DNA of 64,000 nt. Origin: Bilabrum cf. latius. Lineage: Eukaryota; Bigyra: Bicosoecida; Bigyra; Bicosoecida. This document shows positions 47,291-59,109 of the stretch, in pieces. Where the stretch lies: assembly GCA_965178125.1 (NCBI GenBank), contig OZ237762.1:682001-746000 (forward strand). The letters run 5' to 3'. A program made the translations under genes and the position numbers. Numbering within the stretch: the first letter of the stretch is position 1; every line of letters begins with the position of its first letter. Under the pieces are notes generated by a model. That model searched no databases. It saw only the letters and a list, made by a program, of their open reading frames with translations, and was not told the DNA's origin.

Positions 47291-50200
47291 ATGAACTTTA
47301 AATGCAGGAGTGTCGTGTTCCCGCTCGTGGTCCTGGTAAGCCTGTTGTGCAGCCTGTCACAATTATTGTCTGCAGACCAACGGATTGTCTGTCGCTACGT
47401 CAATTTCTGTCACTCGTCGGCCCTTCTTGTGAGCAGATCATTGGAATAAAGGCTCAAGGTGGATGTTCAGCAGGTCAATCAGCTCGACTTGCGCAGCTGT
47501 GGGAGTGTGAGGCTTCTAACCCGAACCAGCAGTGGTCGCTCGATGCGTCCTCCAAGAAACTGAGTCTTGTGGGAGTGCCTTCGATGATCATTCGAAACTA
47601 CTCTGCATCTGAATTACCCAGATGGCCGCGTGCGGAGTGGGGGATCCCAGATACATCGCCCACAGCCGTGCTAGACGATCTTCCGACCGACCCGGAAGCT
47701 GCAATAAGCTTCATGTGGTCCATCGTGCCAGATTCAGACGGGAAAAGCGTCAACATCAAGTCCATTGACAAGGATGGAGCGGACACGGGATACTGCTTGG
47801 GCGCGGCCAGCGAATCCCAGGAGCTAAACTTCGTGATCGAGTCTCTGAACCTGAGAGGGTACCCCGGAACGGAGGCCACGGTGGTTCCTTGCGACGGGCT
47901 CGGCCAGGCCAACCAGATCAAATGGTAGAAGATCGAGTCTCCTAATGAAGATGGCTCCTTCTAGCTGAAGCATGTCGATTCCCAAGGAAATTGCCTCGAC
48001 GTGGGTTCGTCGGCCAGCTGCCACGACGCTCACCTCAAGGACCTGCCGTTCTGCGATCGCACGCTGTCGCCAAAGGACCGTGCCAAGGACCTGGTAAGCC
48101 GACTGGACAACACCGAAAAGATGATGCAGATGCGCGGCGGGTACATTCTCTCATCGCCGGGCGTGCCGAGGCTAGGCGTGCGTGGGATTCAGATCGTCGA
48201 GGATCAGTCCGGCGTGGGCACGTTCTGCGGCACACCGACCTCTGAGGACTCCACAGGGTGCCCGACTGTGTTCCCTGCAGGTCCATCACTTGGTGCCACC
48301 ATGAACCGGACCCTGTGGGAGGAGGTGGCCCGCACATCCGCGATCGAGGCCCGGGGTCTCAGCAGTGAGACCACAGCTTGCCCCTACTTCTCCAACTGCT
48401 TCCGGCCGGGACCCGTTTCGGGCTACATGACGTTCGCGCCGAACCAGAACCTTGCTCGAGACCCGCGGTGGGGCCGCACCGGTGAGGTCGTGTCAGAGGA
48501 CGTGGTGCTTACCTCTGAGTGGGCCAAGGTGATGGTGAGGGGGTTGCAGACGGAGCGGGATGGGGTTCTCGCGGCGGGCAGCACCATCAAGCACTTCGCT
48601 TTCTACGATTTCGAGAACTCCACCGCGGAGGGACTGATTCGTTTCACCTTTAACGCGAACATCTCCCGAAAGGACGCTGCGCAGTTCTACCTGCCTTCCT
48701 TCAAGGTGAGCCAGGCCGAGGATCCCCTTTCGCTCATGTGCGCGTACGAGGCGTTCCACTGGTCCGACGACCCTGACCCGCCCAAGAACGGCGTTCCGCT
48801 GTGCGCCGCGAAGAACCTTACAGAAGGGTTACTCCGGGGTCGCTGGGGCTGGGACGGATACATCGCAAGCGACGATGTGGCCATCGACATCATGTGGGCT
48901 CTGCATGGGTACGTGCCCGACCGCGACTCCGCCATCTCTGCTGCCTTCGAGGCGGGCGTGGACATGGACACGGGCGTTTCGTTTGACTCGAACCTCATCT
49001 ACATGATCGACATCGGGAAGGTGTCGCAAGAAACCCTCGACCGCGCCGCCACTCGCGTGCTGACGGCCGGCGCCTCACTCGGGCAGTTCGATCCAGCGGG
49101 CAGCGGACCTTGGGACAACGTTACCATGGACGACGTGGACACTCCGGCGCACCGGCAGCTGGCCCTTGAAGCCGGAGAGCAAGGCATTGCTCTACTAAAG
49201 AACAAAAATGGCGCGCTGCCCTTTGCACCCGGTGAGCAGCTCGCCATTGTCGGGGCTGCAGCCAACTTCAGCGTGGAGATGTCTGGCGTCGACAACTACA
49301 ACGGCACCAGCCTGCATCTGTACGAGAACACCCCACTGCTAGCGCTGCTGCGGAGGAACGAGTCCTCGGTGTATTCCTACGGAGCCGAGCGGACCGGGAA
49401 CGACACGCAAGGCATCCTCGCCGCACAGCAAGCCTGCGCCGACGTGGGCCGCTGCGTGCTGCTGGTCGCATCGCATCCCGCTGGGGAGCAGTGTGACAAC
49501 GTGCACGTCACCCCGTCACCAGGTTAGATCGCGCTCGCACGGGCAGTGCTGCAGGCGACCGCCCAGGCAGGCGGGACCGTGACCATCGTGACCATGGGAG
49601 TCACGCCTGTGACCCTGCCCCCCGACGTGGTCGCGGCAGCCGACGCCGTGGTCAGCGCGCCGCTGCCCGGCGAACTCGGCGGCGAAGCCATCGCCCGCAT
49701 CCTATACGGAGAGACTTGTCCCAGCGGCCGCCTGACCGTGTCTCACTACCCCAGCCAGTTCGAGCGACGCAAGCCCACCGACATGCGACTGAGCGGAGGC
49801 GGGGGCAGCACGTACGCCTGGTACGACGCTTCGTTCTTCGGGGCTGACATGCCCTTCAAGTTCGGTGAGGGCCTGTCGTACGAGTAGATCGACACCAAGA
49901 GCCTCTCGATTCACGTCGCGGCTCGCGACCCGTGCAACCACGCCGTGCGCGGCTCCCGCACTGGCGCCAGGGACTGTTCTTCAAAGCCGGATGCAGCACG
50001 CCCAGCAGATAGGGAGCTTGCTGCAACCCAGAGCCAGGAAGATCAGGGCAAGGCGCCCCTGCTGACCCTCAACACGTCCGAACTGTGTAAAGGCGCCGCA
50101 TCCGTGACCGTGAATGTGACTGTGGGAAGGCAGGCCAGCTTCGAGGGGCCGGTCGCAACCTCTATGCTTGCCATCGTCCAGTTCCCTGCGGAACTCGTCA

Positions 50201-50475
50201 ACCAGGGCGCAGCACCGCCGAACGGGCAGCTTCTTGGCTTCGAGAAGGTGCTGCTCCCGTCAGCCAACGACCAGTCGGTCGTTGCGATCGAGCTGGACGT
50301 GCGGCATCTCGCGCGGCCCATCGGGCCCCTAGACGTGGCTGGCGTCCTTCCGGGCGGAGTGGTGTCACCGGGCGTGTATCCAGTCCGTGTGGGCGCCCCT
50401 GGTATGTGGCAGGACGGGACCATCGAGCTCGTGGGGAGCGCTTGCGGCGCCACCCAGGCTGCAATGCCTTGGTGA
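47291..50475 (+). CDS. Secreted GH3 glycosidase (beta-xylosidase/glucosidase-like) with N-terminal ricin-B-like domain
   Basis: Model: join of 47291-47335 and 47437-50475, 1027 residues, TGA stop, UAGs at 47926, 47962, 49525 and 49885. Exon 1 plus the start of exon 2 gives a signal peptide (MNFKCRSVVFPLVVL joined to IIGIKA). A ricin-B/QxW-like region covers about residues 20-200 (ARLAQLWEC, NPNQQWSLD, FQLKHVDSQGNCLDV with UAG as Gln). The GH3 barrel starts at LPFCDRTLSPKDRAKDLV and contains the PNQNLARDPRWGRTGEVVSE signature and nucleophile Asp494 in GYIASDD. The C-terminal sandwich follows (LLKNKNGALPFAPGEQLAIV, FKFGEGLSYE), then a fibronectin-III-like tail. It should act outside the cell on plant or microbial polysaccharides. 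The acid/base Glu was not located with certainty. Confidence 0.8.
47336..47436 (+). other. Inferred intron of the ricin-GH3 gene
   Basis: The donor is GTAAGC at 47336, after 15 codons of a hydrophobic leader. The acceptor is GAGCAG at 47431-47436 after a pyrimidine-rich stretch. It is 101 bases, phase 0. Without splicing the leader frame ends at a TAA and the enzyme would lack a signal peptide. Confidence 0.55.
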
Positions 50476-50836
50476 GCAACGCGAAGCGAGCTTCCTTTTC
50501 AAGCCGAGACAGAAACGATGGCGAGCCCATTCGTTAGGTTCAAGGTAGATCCAGGTGAAAAGTAGACGCTGTCATCATTCGAACATGTTCCTGTTCTATT
50601 TACAGCCACTAAACAGTCAATGACTTTGCTTCGAAGACAGCATCAAGATGAAGACAATAATATAATTTCTTTTGTGTGTTTGGTTGCACGCAAAAGCAGA
50701 GTGCCAAAGACTTCAGTTTGAAGAGATTTAGGAGCTATGAGTAATAGTGAGATTGTATGGCCCACCGTTGCGGTGATTGCCGTCCTCTTGCCGGGCGGGG
50801 CCACAGAAACCCTTTGCACGAGAATCGCTACCGTTC
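50476..50836. other. Intergenic between two + strand genes
   Basis: An AT-rich stretch (around 50560-50740) with no coding frame. It probably holds the GH3 3' end and the promoter of the next gene. Confidence 0.5.
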
Positions 50837-52321
50837 ATGAACAACCATTTCGCAGCAGGTAGAGACTCTGTTTCACTGCAGATGGAAAACGGACAACAAG
50901 TTGCTGGGTCCAAAAGTGGGCAGCCTCGCTATTCTGAGCCAGTAGCTGCCAGTGGAAGCAGGTCAAATGGGTCTGGTGATGCGACCTCACCAGCTGCTAG
51001 AACTGCCCCACCTTCGAATGCTGCCTCTCTTAATGCCGCCGCATTCGAAATACAAGTGCTTAATCCATGTAGAAATGGTGCGATGAACTCAGAGAGGCTC
51101 GCTGAGCTGCTAGAACAGTCTGAATTTAGCGAAGCAAGGCTCGCTAGCATTCTCGCATGTATCAAAGACGGCGGGTACAGCGCTGCCGGCCCTGCTTTAA
51201 AGTACAGCGAGACTACCGGCTGTGCAAGCATTTTTGTTTCATGCGGTTTGTGCTGTCTTGGTCTAGCGGGCGAGCCTGGCGGTGGCGCAGGGGGTCCACG
51301 AGAAGCAGATCTTGCAGTCGTCGTTGGAGAATGGGCTGGATCCAGTCCTGATCCGGGCGCCGCCGCCGATCAAGCTGACCCCCACAAGAGTACTATTACA
51401 TTTGCAGCTGTGGAAGACGATCTTGACGAAAGCGAAGACGTGCGTCTGAGCGACAGCGAATCGGAGGAGGAGCAGGAAGCTGCGAAAGCCGGCGCGCCCA
51501 TGGACGCCCCAATTCGGGGGGACGACGTGGGATCTGCGGCAGGTGGATGGGCTCAAGTCGCACGAAGAGGCCGTGCCAAAGCAAAGAGCCGCGGCCGAAG
51601 ACGCCGCAAGTCGCCCGGACCGGGACACAGACCCGCTGCTGCTGCCAGCGGTGGGGCATCTGCGGCACACTCTTCGGCGCCGGTGCTTACTCCAGCGGGA
51701 GAAGGGGCCGCCGGGAAGAAAGCATCGCCAGCGTCTAAGTACGCCGCAGGTGCGAGTGCAGCCAGGGGTGGAGCAGCCTCTGGCCACAGCGCGGTGGTGC
51801 GCAGGCGCAGGCGAAAGGCAGAGCAGAAGCAGCCGTCCATCAAGCTGACCCCGCTCTTCTTTCCGTCCAAAGAGAGTTTCAAGAGGATCCTAAGGGTGTT
51901 CAGGGAGGCCGAGCAATCCATTGATTTGGCTGTGTACAACCTGACGGAAAACGCAGTCAGGGATGAGCTGGCCAAGGCATGGAGGTATGGAGTGAGAGTC
52001 AGGGTCATCACGGATCAGGACAACCTTGACGAGAAGCGGGGAGCGGACGCGAAGTACCTGGCGAGGCAAGGGGTCGAGGTGCGGATCCTGGGGGAGAAGC
52101 CCACGGACCGCGGAGGGGGGCACATGGGGTACAAGCTCATGCACAACAAGTTCATCATCGCAGACCGTTCCACGCTCGTGACGGGGTCACTGAACCTGAC
52201 GAGGAGCGCTACCAGGAGCAACAACGAGAACATGCTGGTGGTCGAAGGGGCCACACTGTCTGCTGTGGAGGCGTACGAGAAGCACTTTGAAATGCTCTGG
52301 GCCAAGGGAAAGCCGCTGTAA
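50837..52321 (+). CDS. Phospholipase-D-like nuclease with one HKD motif (mitoPLD/Nuc-type)
   Basis: The frame is open from ATG 50837 (MNNHFAAGRDS) to TAA 52319-52321, 494 residues. The first 320 residues are disordered, with an acidic patch and a strongly basic stretch (RGRAKAKSRGRRRRK), a possible nuclear or nucleic-acid-binding signal. The C-terminal 170 residues are a single PLD domain: LFFPSKESFKRILRVFREAE, SIDLAVYNLTENAV, VRVRVITDQDN, then the HKD motif HNKFIIADRSTLVTGSLNLT (His, Lys and Asp all present). Such single-HKD proteins dimerise and cleave nucleic acid or cardiolipin (Zucchini/PLD6 in animals, Nuc in bacteria). It is odd among its neighbours: no UAG at all, and a TAA stop. Confidence 0.8.
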   Translation: MNNHFAAGRDSVSLQMENGQQVAGSKSGQPRYSEPVAASGSRSNGSGDATSPAARTAPPSNAASLNAAAFEIQVLNPCRNGAMNSERLAELLEQSEFSEARLASILACIKDGGYSAAGPALKYSETTGCASIFVSCGLCCLGLAGEPGGGAGGPREADLAVVVGEWAGSSPDPGAAADQADPHKSTITFAAVEDDLDESEDVRLSDSESEEEQEAAKAGAPMDAPIRGDDVGSAAGGWAQVARRGRAKAKSRGRRRRKSPGPGHRPAAAASGGASAAHSSAPVLTPAGEGAAGKKASPASKYAAGASAARGGAASGHSAVVRRRRRKAEQKQPSIKLTPLFFPSKESFKRILRVFREAEQSIDLAVYNLTENAVRDELAKAWRYGVRVRVITDQDNLDEKRGADAKYLARQGVEVRILGEKPTDRGGGHMGYKLMHNKFIIADRSTLVTGSLNLTRSATRSNNENMLVVEGATLSAVEAYEKHFEMLWAKGKPL

Positions 52322-52493
52322 GTCATCCTGCTTGCTCAACCCGGAATCCAGAATCGGATTCCAGATCTATTGGATTTAGGCCCTAGACTAGGCCTATGGG
52401 TAAAATATGAATGGCTGAGGCCTGCTTAACCGAATAGAAATGTTTGCCCAGTCAATTCTTCTCTTTTGCAACGTACCTAACGCATCCAATAGA

Positions 52494-55400
52494 TCAAGCA
52501 GTCGGTGCAGCACACATCCGGGTTTGCAAAATACCGCAGCGACTCGGGTAGCGCTGGCCCGGCTCATCTGCTTGCCTTACAACCTTACCTTGATCGTCGC
52601 CAGCACCCGTCTCCTCCCCATGGACGCTTGGCTCTTCCCCCACCTTGGTCAGCAGCTCCACCGTGATCTTCTCTCGAACCTTGGGGATCTGCTGGATCAC
52701 ATCGGTTGGAAGCACGCTCAGCACCTGCCACGCTCCGCGCAGAGGGTCTGCCAACTTGCCTGGCAGCGGCCAGTACACAATGGTAGTGAGAATACCAACA
52801 ACCACTTGCATGATACTTACGCCCACGAATATATTGTTGATCACGTCCCACACGGCCCGTTGTGACTGATCAGCGTATCGAGAGCTGCTGAGCTCCAACG
52901 CGTCACGCAAGTGAGGGTTCACCACATCTCCAAGTCTAACGACGAGACCAATGAACTACGCGGGCTGAGATAGCATGAATTGTGAGCTCCCTGTCTCTAG
53001 ATCAGGCAAAGGAGAGCTAAGTCTCAGCTCTCGCGACTTGCGGACTGTCTGGATCGCAGCGTTTCGGGCCCCCCACCGCATCATGCTGCCAAAGACTTCG
53101 AGGCACGACTCCCTCTCATTCGATTCAGCACACCCATCATCTAGCATGATCTGCCTGGCCACCGGATCCTCTAGCGACTCCAGGTTAATTTCGAGTCCAG
53201 TGGATTCATCGACGAAGTTCTCCCCGAGCACGATTCTGTTCGATGTCACCAAGATTCGCGCTTCGATCTACTGCAGCTCCTACCGGAGACGAGCGCGGGT
53301 GGTATTGCTGCCACCGTAAACAAAATCGCCCATGATTCGTTGCATTCTCACGCAGTCAGCGGCCAGTCGCTATGATGTGACCAGACGTTCGTTTGCGGTA
53401 ATGGTGTTCGTTTGGATGCTCACAGCAGACAGGACCTCCATGATAACCCAGCAGAAACCCAGAAGCACAGGAAGCAGGAACACGAGAGTGTACAACCACG
53501 TAAAATTCCAGTTGTCGTCGAAGGAACGAAGCAGCCTGCGGCGACTTACCTACAGTTTACTCCGGCCAGACGCCCTCCGCCTCACCATCGGCCTTGATCC
53601 AGAAGTAGCAGTGTCAAGCGCTTGCGTGCCCGCATCCTACGCTTGGATCTTGTCGTCCTCGATGATATCCTGCCTATCTGCATCCTCGTCATCCTCGTCA
53701 ATTTCATCCAGCTGATTTGCAAGCCTGGTAAGTTTTCGCAATGTCCTAGCCTTGAGCTGACCAGCTGTCCTAGACGGGACCATGAACACAATCTGAGCAA
53801 CCCGGGCCGTCTTCTCGCGGATCTAGGCGAGCCGTCTGTACAGGTAAAACCCAGAAATAATCGCGACAACGAGGAATACACTCACTCCCATGCATGAAAA
53901 AATCAACACTGCGAAGTCATACGAATCGACAATATCGAGCTGCCGCAGCGAAATGCTCTGATTCAGCGCCTGCAGGTACTGTTCTCGATTGCCGGATATA
54001 GCAGTGGCTTCCGGGGCATTGAACGAAATAGCAGCCGTGTCGTTGGTCTCCACTAGCTGCAGCAGGACGCTACTAAGATACGTGCCCATTTCAAGCAGCG
54101 AGGCGTTGAACCTGCGGGGTAGCCCGCCACTAGACGAAGGCTCAACGAGCAGCCAGTCTCGGTCATCAATTGTGTCGCCTGCCCTGTCACTAGTAAGGAG
54201 CGTGCTTGCCGATACAAGCTTTGAATGACGGTCCTCGTGCCGCCGAGCAACCGCTTCTAAATGCTCAAACTCTCTACGCATCTGTACCGGTCCCGGGTCC
54301 GGGGAAATGCCTGCACCTACTGCAGCAATCGTACGGAAGACAGACTCCGACGTCTAGAAAGCCAGGGCCTGATCGGTCGCGAGGTAGAGGTTTGCACTGA
54401 TATCCGCCACCAGCACCCCCATCATGTTGCACACAGCTAGTGATAGGAACCCACCCAGAACCGCGATTCCAGCACCGAGTCCGAATGTGCAGCGGATGCC
54501 ATCCACCTGCTCCGAGGCACTCTCGTCGGTATTTTTGACAGCGCGCACCAGCTTTGCGTGAATGTCTTGGATCTTGCCCTGCGAGGAAGAGCCTCCATCG
54601 CCACTGCCACGCGCCGTCCCAGATTCAAACACAGCCCCTCCATGCTGCTACGAGGAGGACAGTCGCCCAGGTGAGGACCTGTTTCCCTTGATCGCGAGTG
54701 CACGAGCACGTGGTGCAATTCGTATAGACTACGAATGACCGGGATCTACTGGAGAGTGTCGGCTACTACCAATTTGTACCGAGGGATCACGGGGTGCCAA
54801 CTGAACGCCATTGCTGCTACTCGAACCATCAACATTGGGGCCGCTTCCGAGTCCAGACGCGATCTAGATCTATTCCCGCATGGCCTCCCTCTCCACCTGG
54901 CTCGGCATCCTCCACCGCAGCATGAAACACGACCGACCCACCTGCTCAGACACGTCCTGCACCGAGCCAAGCACCAGGTCGGTCTTGTCAGCTGCATTCT
55001 GCACCGGGATGAGCGCCGTCTCATACACTCTAAGTAGGGGCTTGGGCTGCAAACTGGGGGGAAGAACAACCAGTCTTGTGCTTGGCGTAGTCTGGCCCGT
55101 TTCATCATCCATTTCTAGCGCCTTGGATCCCAAGAAGGATCCCTCAGACCGCAGCACGCCGGGCTTGCCAGGCGACTGCGCACCAGCAGATGCATGGCCA
55201 ACGCCTGAAGCTGATCGTATGCGTACTTCTTCATCGCCAAGCACTGCATCTGACACAATCGAACTCCATACATCGCTTTGGTATCCAGCCATATTTGCAG
55301 TGGGGAAGAATCGAGTCACTGGCAGCGGCTCCCGCTGCAGCTGCTCGCTGTCCGTCCCCAGAAGCAGCATCGACCGAGCGCTCGCTGACAGCACCTTGTA

Positions 55401-58160
55401 CCCCTGGTCCCGACCTGAGAAAAAGATCACGTGCTCGTCACAACGAAGCACATCGATGCCCACAGACAGACGAGGCGCAGACGTGGCCTCATCGGGCGTC
55501 GACTCGAGCAGAGAAATGATCACGGGCAATGCAGAACCAGATGATGGCAGCACGAACGACACCTCCGTCTGATTCAAAGCATCCGAGAAGCCGCACCGCT
55601 GCAGCCGATGCAGTCGCTGGTTGTAGATGCCCCGCACAGGCTCAGGCAGCAGCGTCTGAAACGACAGGCCCATGATCTGGCTCGTGTTGGCGAAACCAAA
55701 CACACGGCACGTCGACGGCGAGGCCGACAGGATCTCGCCCACGCTCCCATCAGCCACGCTCAGCGTCAGGTTGGCGGCGTTGTCGTCCAGCAGGTCCACC
55801 TGAGGAGCCTCCGACCCTAGCACCACATGCCGCACCGCCTTGGCCCTCTGCCGCGTGTGTCTCTCCTCCAGCCGGTCCGCCTTGTTGAACAGCTCCATGG
55901 CCGTCAGCGGGTCGTTCATCAGCTCCACCAGGAACTCTGCATACCCACGCGCCACCAGCGCGCCTTGATTCAGACGTAGCATGGTCCGGTACAGCTCGTC
56001 CGTCTTCTTCAGGTCAGACTCAATCTCCTGCCCCACCCCCACCACCGTGGCCAGCTCCAGCTTGTGCCCAGCCAGATGGTCCCACAGCTTGAGGATGCTG
56101 CGCATGGCCGCCACCTTGCTCTCCTGCGCCTGCCGCGACAGCGACTCGAAGACCACGCGGTCCAGTGCCGACAGCTTGCTCGAGTCCGCGCCTTCCCGCA
56201 GCTCCCGAGTGCGCCCGTACACGTACGCCTCCAGGTCCAGAGACGGAGACCGCAGCCGGGCCTGGGCCAGAGCCTGCGCCTCGGCGAAGTTGTTCTCGAA
56301 GCAGAACTGGTGGTAGAACTCCGCCGCCAGCACGTGCGCCATGGCCGTCTGTCCGAAGTGAGCCGTCATCTGCCGGTAGGCCCGCTCTGCCGTGTACAGC
56401 CTGTGCTCGTCCTCCCTGTGCCTGCGGGTGGCGTACTTCATGTTGGCCAGCCTCCATCCGAAGAATGTGGACTGGTCGATGCTGGCGATGTCCTCCTCGG
56501 GCGACAGCAGGCTTTGCATCACATCGTCCTCATGCCCGTCCTCCCCATCGGCCCCGGCCTGCTTGGAGAAGTGCTTCGTCTGAGCGTCGAGCCGAGCCAT
56601 GCTGCCCGCATCGGTGCGCACGGTGGGCGCGTATGCCACGGTGCCGGCCCCGTCCAGCATGCCCCCGTACTTGCCGCCATCCTGCACAGACCCGCGGGCG
56701 GGGCCGGGATCCGAGGACTTGCCGCCGGAGCTGCCTCCCGCCACAGACGCTGCTCCTCCACCTCCACCAGCGGTTGGCAGCTCCTGCAGATACTCAGCCG
56801 CGTCTGCTTGCCGATCTCCGCCCCGCATGCTGCCCATGGTGGCGTTGTCCGCTGTGCGCCCATACTCCGCATCCTCATCATCGTTCCCAGCGTCCCGCCC
56901 GATGCGGCCCCCGTACCTCGGCCTGCGACGGATCGGCACGGTGTGCTGCCCCTTGCGGGACTACTCCACAGACGACCCCCGCGACTCCACCACGCGCGAG
57001 TACTCCTGCATGCGGTGCCGCGCCCACACGTCCAGGTGCACCAGGCTCTCGCACGCCTCCAGGGGAAGAGCAGCGATGAACTGCTCGTGCATGTAGCACG
57101 CCAAGAAGCCACCGCAGTACGCCAGCACAGACCCAAGGTACAGCAGCAGCGACTGGTCCCCGGTGTCCGTGTAGCGGGCCAGCGCCAGCACCAGCGTGCT
57201 CCACAGGAACACGCACGCGAAGCCAGCCTGCATCGCATTCATTCCCGGGTGCACGAACGGCAGGTACCGCACGGCCATCCCCAGCCAGGCGGCCCCGGCG
57301 AGGAGCAGCAGGACGACGAGGACCCACGAGTCGAGGACGAAGTCCCTGAAGACGCTGTAGCAGAGCACGAGGGCGACCTTGACGAGGAGCATGGCGGCGT
57401 CCATCTGGCCGTGGCTCTTGGCGCTCCACGACTTGCTCGCGGGGTTGCGGTCGATGTAGGTAGCGGCCACGAAGACGAGCAGGCCGTTGTACACCAACAG
57501 GAGCAGAGCGGCAAGTATTCTCGCTAGTACAACCGCTGCATCATCACATGGTACATTTGTTGAAAGCCAAGATCCTGACTGGGCTCCCGAGCAAGATACT
57601 GTAGCACTCATGAAGCTTGCCAACGGAATTACTGCAACAGTTGTTGCCACCAGGCTTGCAATCCGGACCGCTGGAAGTAACAAACCCATGTATCCGCTAT
57701 TAGTATGCGATGGCGTAAATCCTGCGGTGGAACAAGTGGGTTCTCAACAGCATGGCGATGGCACGCCAATTGCGATACGAAAGGCAAAGCGAAGCAAAGC
57801 GTTTTTGCTCTTACCAAGCAGACAGAGAGCTGCGAGAAAGCTGCCAATCATAATACTAGAAGAAATAGCAAGCGCTACTATAGCAGCAGAATTGCTTTCG
57901 CGGGGTTCTATTTGCCCCGAGAGGAGCATTGCTATTGTGTTCGCACTGGGGGATACACCCCAATCCGCCGGAATCGCAACCCAGGGGAAGGACAAGAGCT
58001 GTAATCCTTCCATTATCGATTGAATGATAGCAAACCACCAAATACAATGCTAATTGGCATTCAAGCGAAGCGCAGTAGTGCTCAACGCAACAGCCATGGC
58101 ACGAATCGGCGATCGGTTGGCCTCGGAGTCTTCATGAATCGAATCACCGGTTGCTCGCAT
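52494..58160 (-). CDS. PAS-domain multipass membrane protein A (tiny-macrocysts TmcB/TmcC-like)
   Basis: The frame is open from ATG 58158-58160 to TGA 52494-52496, 1888 residues, with about 14 UAGs. The N-terminal 400 residues hold several membrane helices (IIQSMEGLQLLSFPW, AILVALAISSS-type segments, VLARILAALLLLVYNGLLVF) as in Tmc-like proteins. A helical repeat domain follows (YHQFCFENNFAEAQALAQAR, MLRLNQGALVARGYAEFLVE). A PAS domain lies near residue 800 (ILSASPSTCRVFGFANTSQI). The second half (residues 1210-1888) has four more membrane helices separated by soluble loops, the layout of a sensor. UAG is needed to join all parts. The paralogue at 59110 shares every segment. Role probably sensory signalling; ligand unknown. 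An earlier start would overlap the broken gene on the other strand. Confidence 0.75.
54883..56705 (-). repeat. Duplicated segment shared with the PAS-B gene
   Basis: Two blocks here, about 54883-55022 and 55299-56705, are almost identical to 62062-62202 and 62600-64000. The stretch between them is clearly diverged. Confidence 0.85.
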
Positions 58161-59109
58161 GTCGCGATTTTCAGATCTTTTCGGTTTGTGTCAGTTGGCC
58201 AGGACCTGCGAGGTTGTACTGTTGAAGAATGCTCCGATTGTGATTTCCCTTCGCGTCACCACCAAGTCACTTGGTCGCAAGCGGCCACATCGGCGAGGTT
58301 GCAACCACCGTAGCGTTGAGAAGAAGATTAAAATCACGGGAAGATTAGAACCTAAATTGACGGCGATTTGAGCCCGGTAGTACATATAAAAATGATTTTT
58401 GCGTTGATCTTCGCCCTGGCCCCTTGCATTTGTCGGCTCAATCACTGGTGCCGTCCGTAACGTCGTGCCGATCGGAGACGAGGACGGCGATGGCGCCTTC
58501 GTCTTTGTGGCGCTCGAGCCGAGCAACGGCATGATGGTGCTGGTCAACCAGAGCCCCATCGAAGGCAAGGAAACCTTATCTGTCGTGTAGTGTAAGGGTG
58601 ACGTGGCAGAACCACACGGCGTGGGTGGTGACGATGACGACGGGTCGCTTGGTGGAGGAGCAGTCGCGATCATCGTGGTGGTCATGCCGGTTCTGACTGC
58701 AGTGGTTGTGTGCTTCTTGTTGTGAATTTTCTGCCCTGCAATGCTCTGCTGCTGCTTCCAGAGGCGCGCCGGCGGAGAGGACAAGGGCAAGGACGTGGGG
58801 ACCGCTGCAGGCAAGCCGGCTATGAAGCCAAGCCAGAACGAAACTCAGGGGCAGCGAGGAAGCCCCACGAGCAGGTAGGGGATGTCACAACTTTGAGGTC
58901 TCGCAGCTCGCCTTCCGAATGCATGAGCCCACAGAGACGCGAAAAGGAAGCAAAACATGTTTAGATCTTTCGTTCAGTCTGAAGCAGACTTACTGTGACT
59001 TCCACACCGCACTGCACCTTCAATGATTGATCAGCAGGCGGCTCGCGGCGCGGCGAAAGTGTGGTTCCGCAACAAAAATAAACTCTTCTGGAGGCAAACG
59101 CATTCGAAA
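58161..59109. other. Spacer between the two PAS genes
   Basis: The only gene-like content is the disrupted + strand membrane-protein frame at 58392-58896, listed separately. The open minus-strand frame here looks like its shadow or an optional N-terminal extension of PAS-A. Confidence 0.45.
58392..58896 (+). pseudogene. Possible broken gene for a small single-pass membrane protein
   Basis: ATG 58392 opens a signal-peptide-like frame (MIFALIFALAP). A +1 shift then leads to a coherent ectodomain frame (GAFVFVALEPSNGMMVLVNQ, with a UAG at 58588), a Gly/Asp linker and a membrane helix (AVAIIVVVMPVLTAVVVCFL). A TGA at 58723-58725 cuts the helix, after which the same frame continues as a plausible cytosolic tail (IFCPAMLCCCFQRR). 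Two lesions, one frameshift and one UGA, suggest a decayed copy. An unrecognised intron and UGA read-through are alternatives. No family recognised. Confidence 0.4.

Noticed and set aside
56064-57527. Long + strand frame opposite PAS-A
   Set aside because: Its translation is Arg/His/Pro-rich shadow sequence. The minus frame has the PAS and helical-repeat motifs and a close paralogue.
58191-58814. Extension of PAS-A upstream of 58160
   Set aside because: The frame is open but its translation is a low-complexity complement of the + strand membrane-protein frame. I kept the ATG at 58160, while noting that the extension cannot be excluded.
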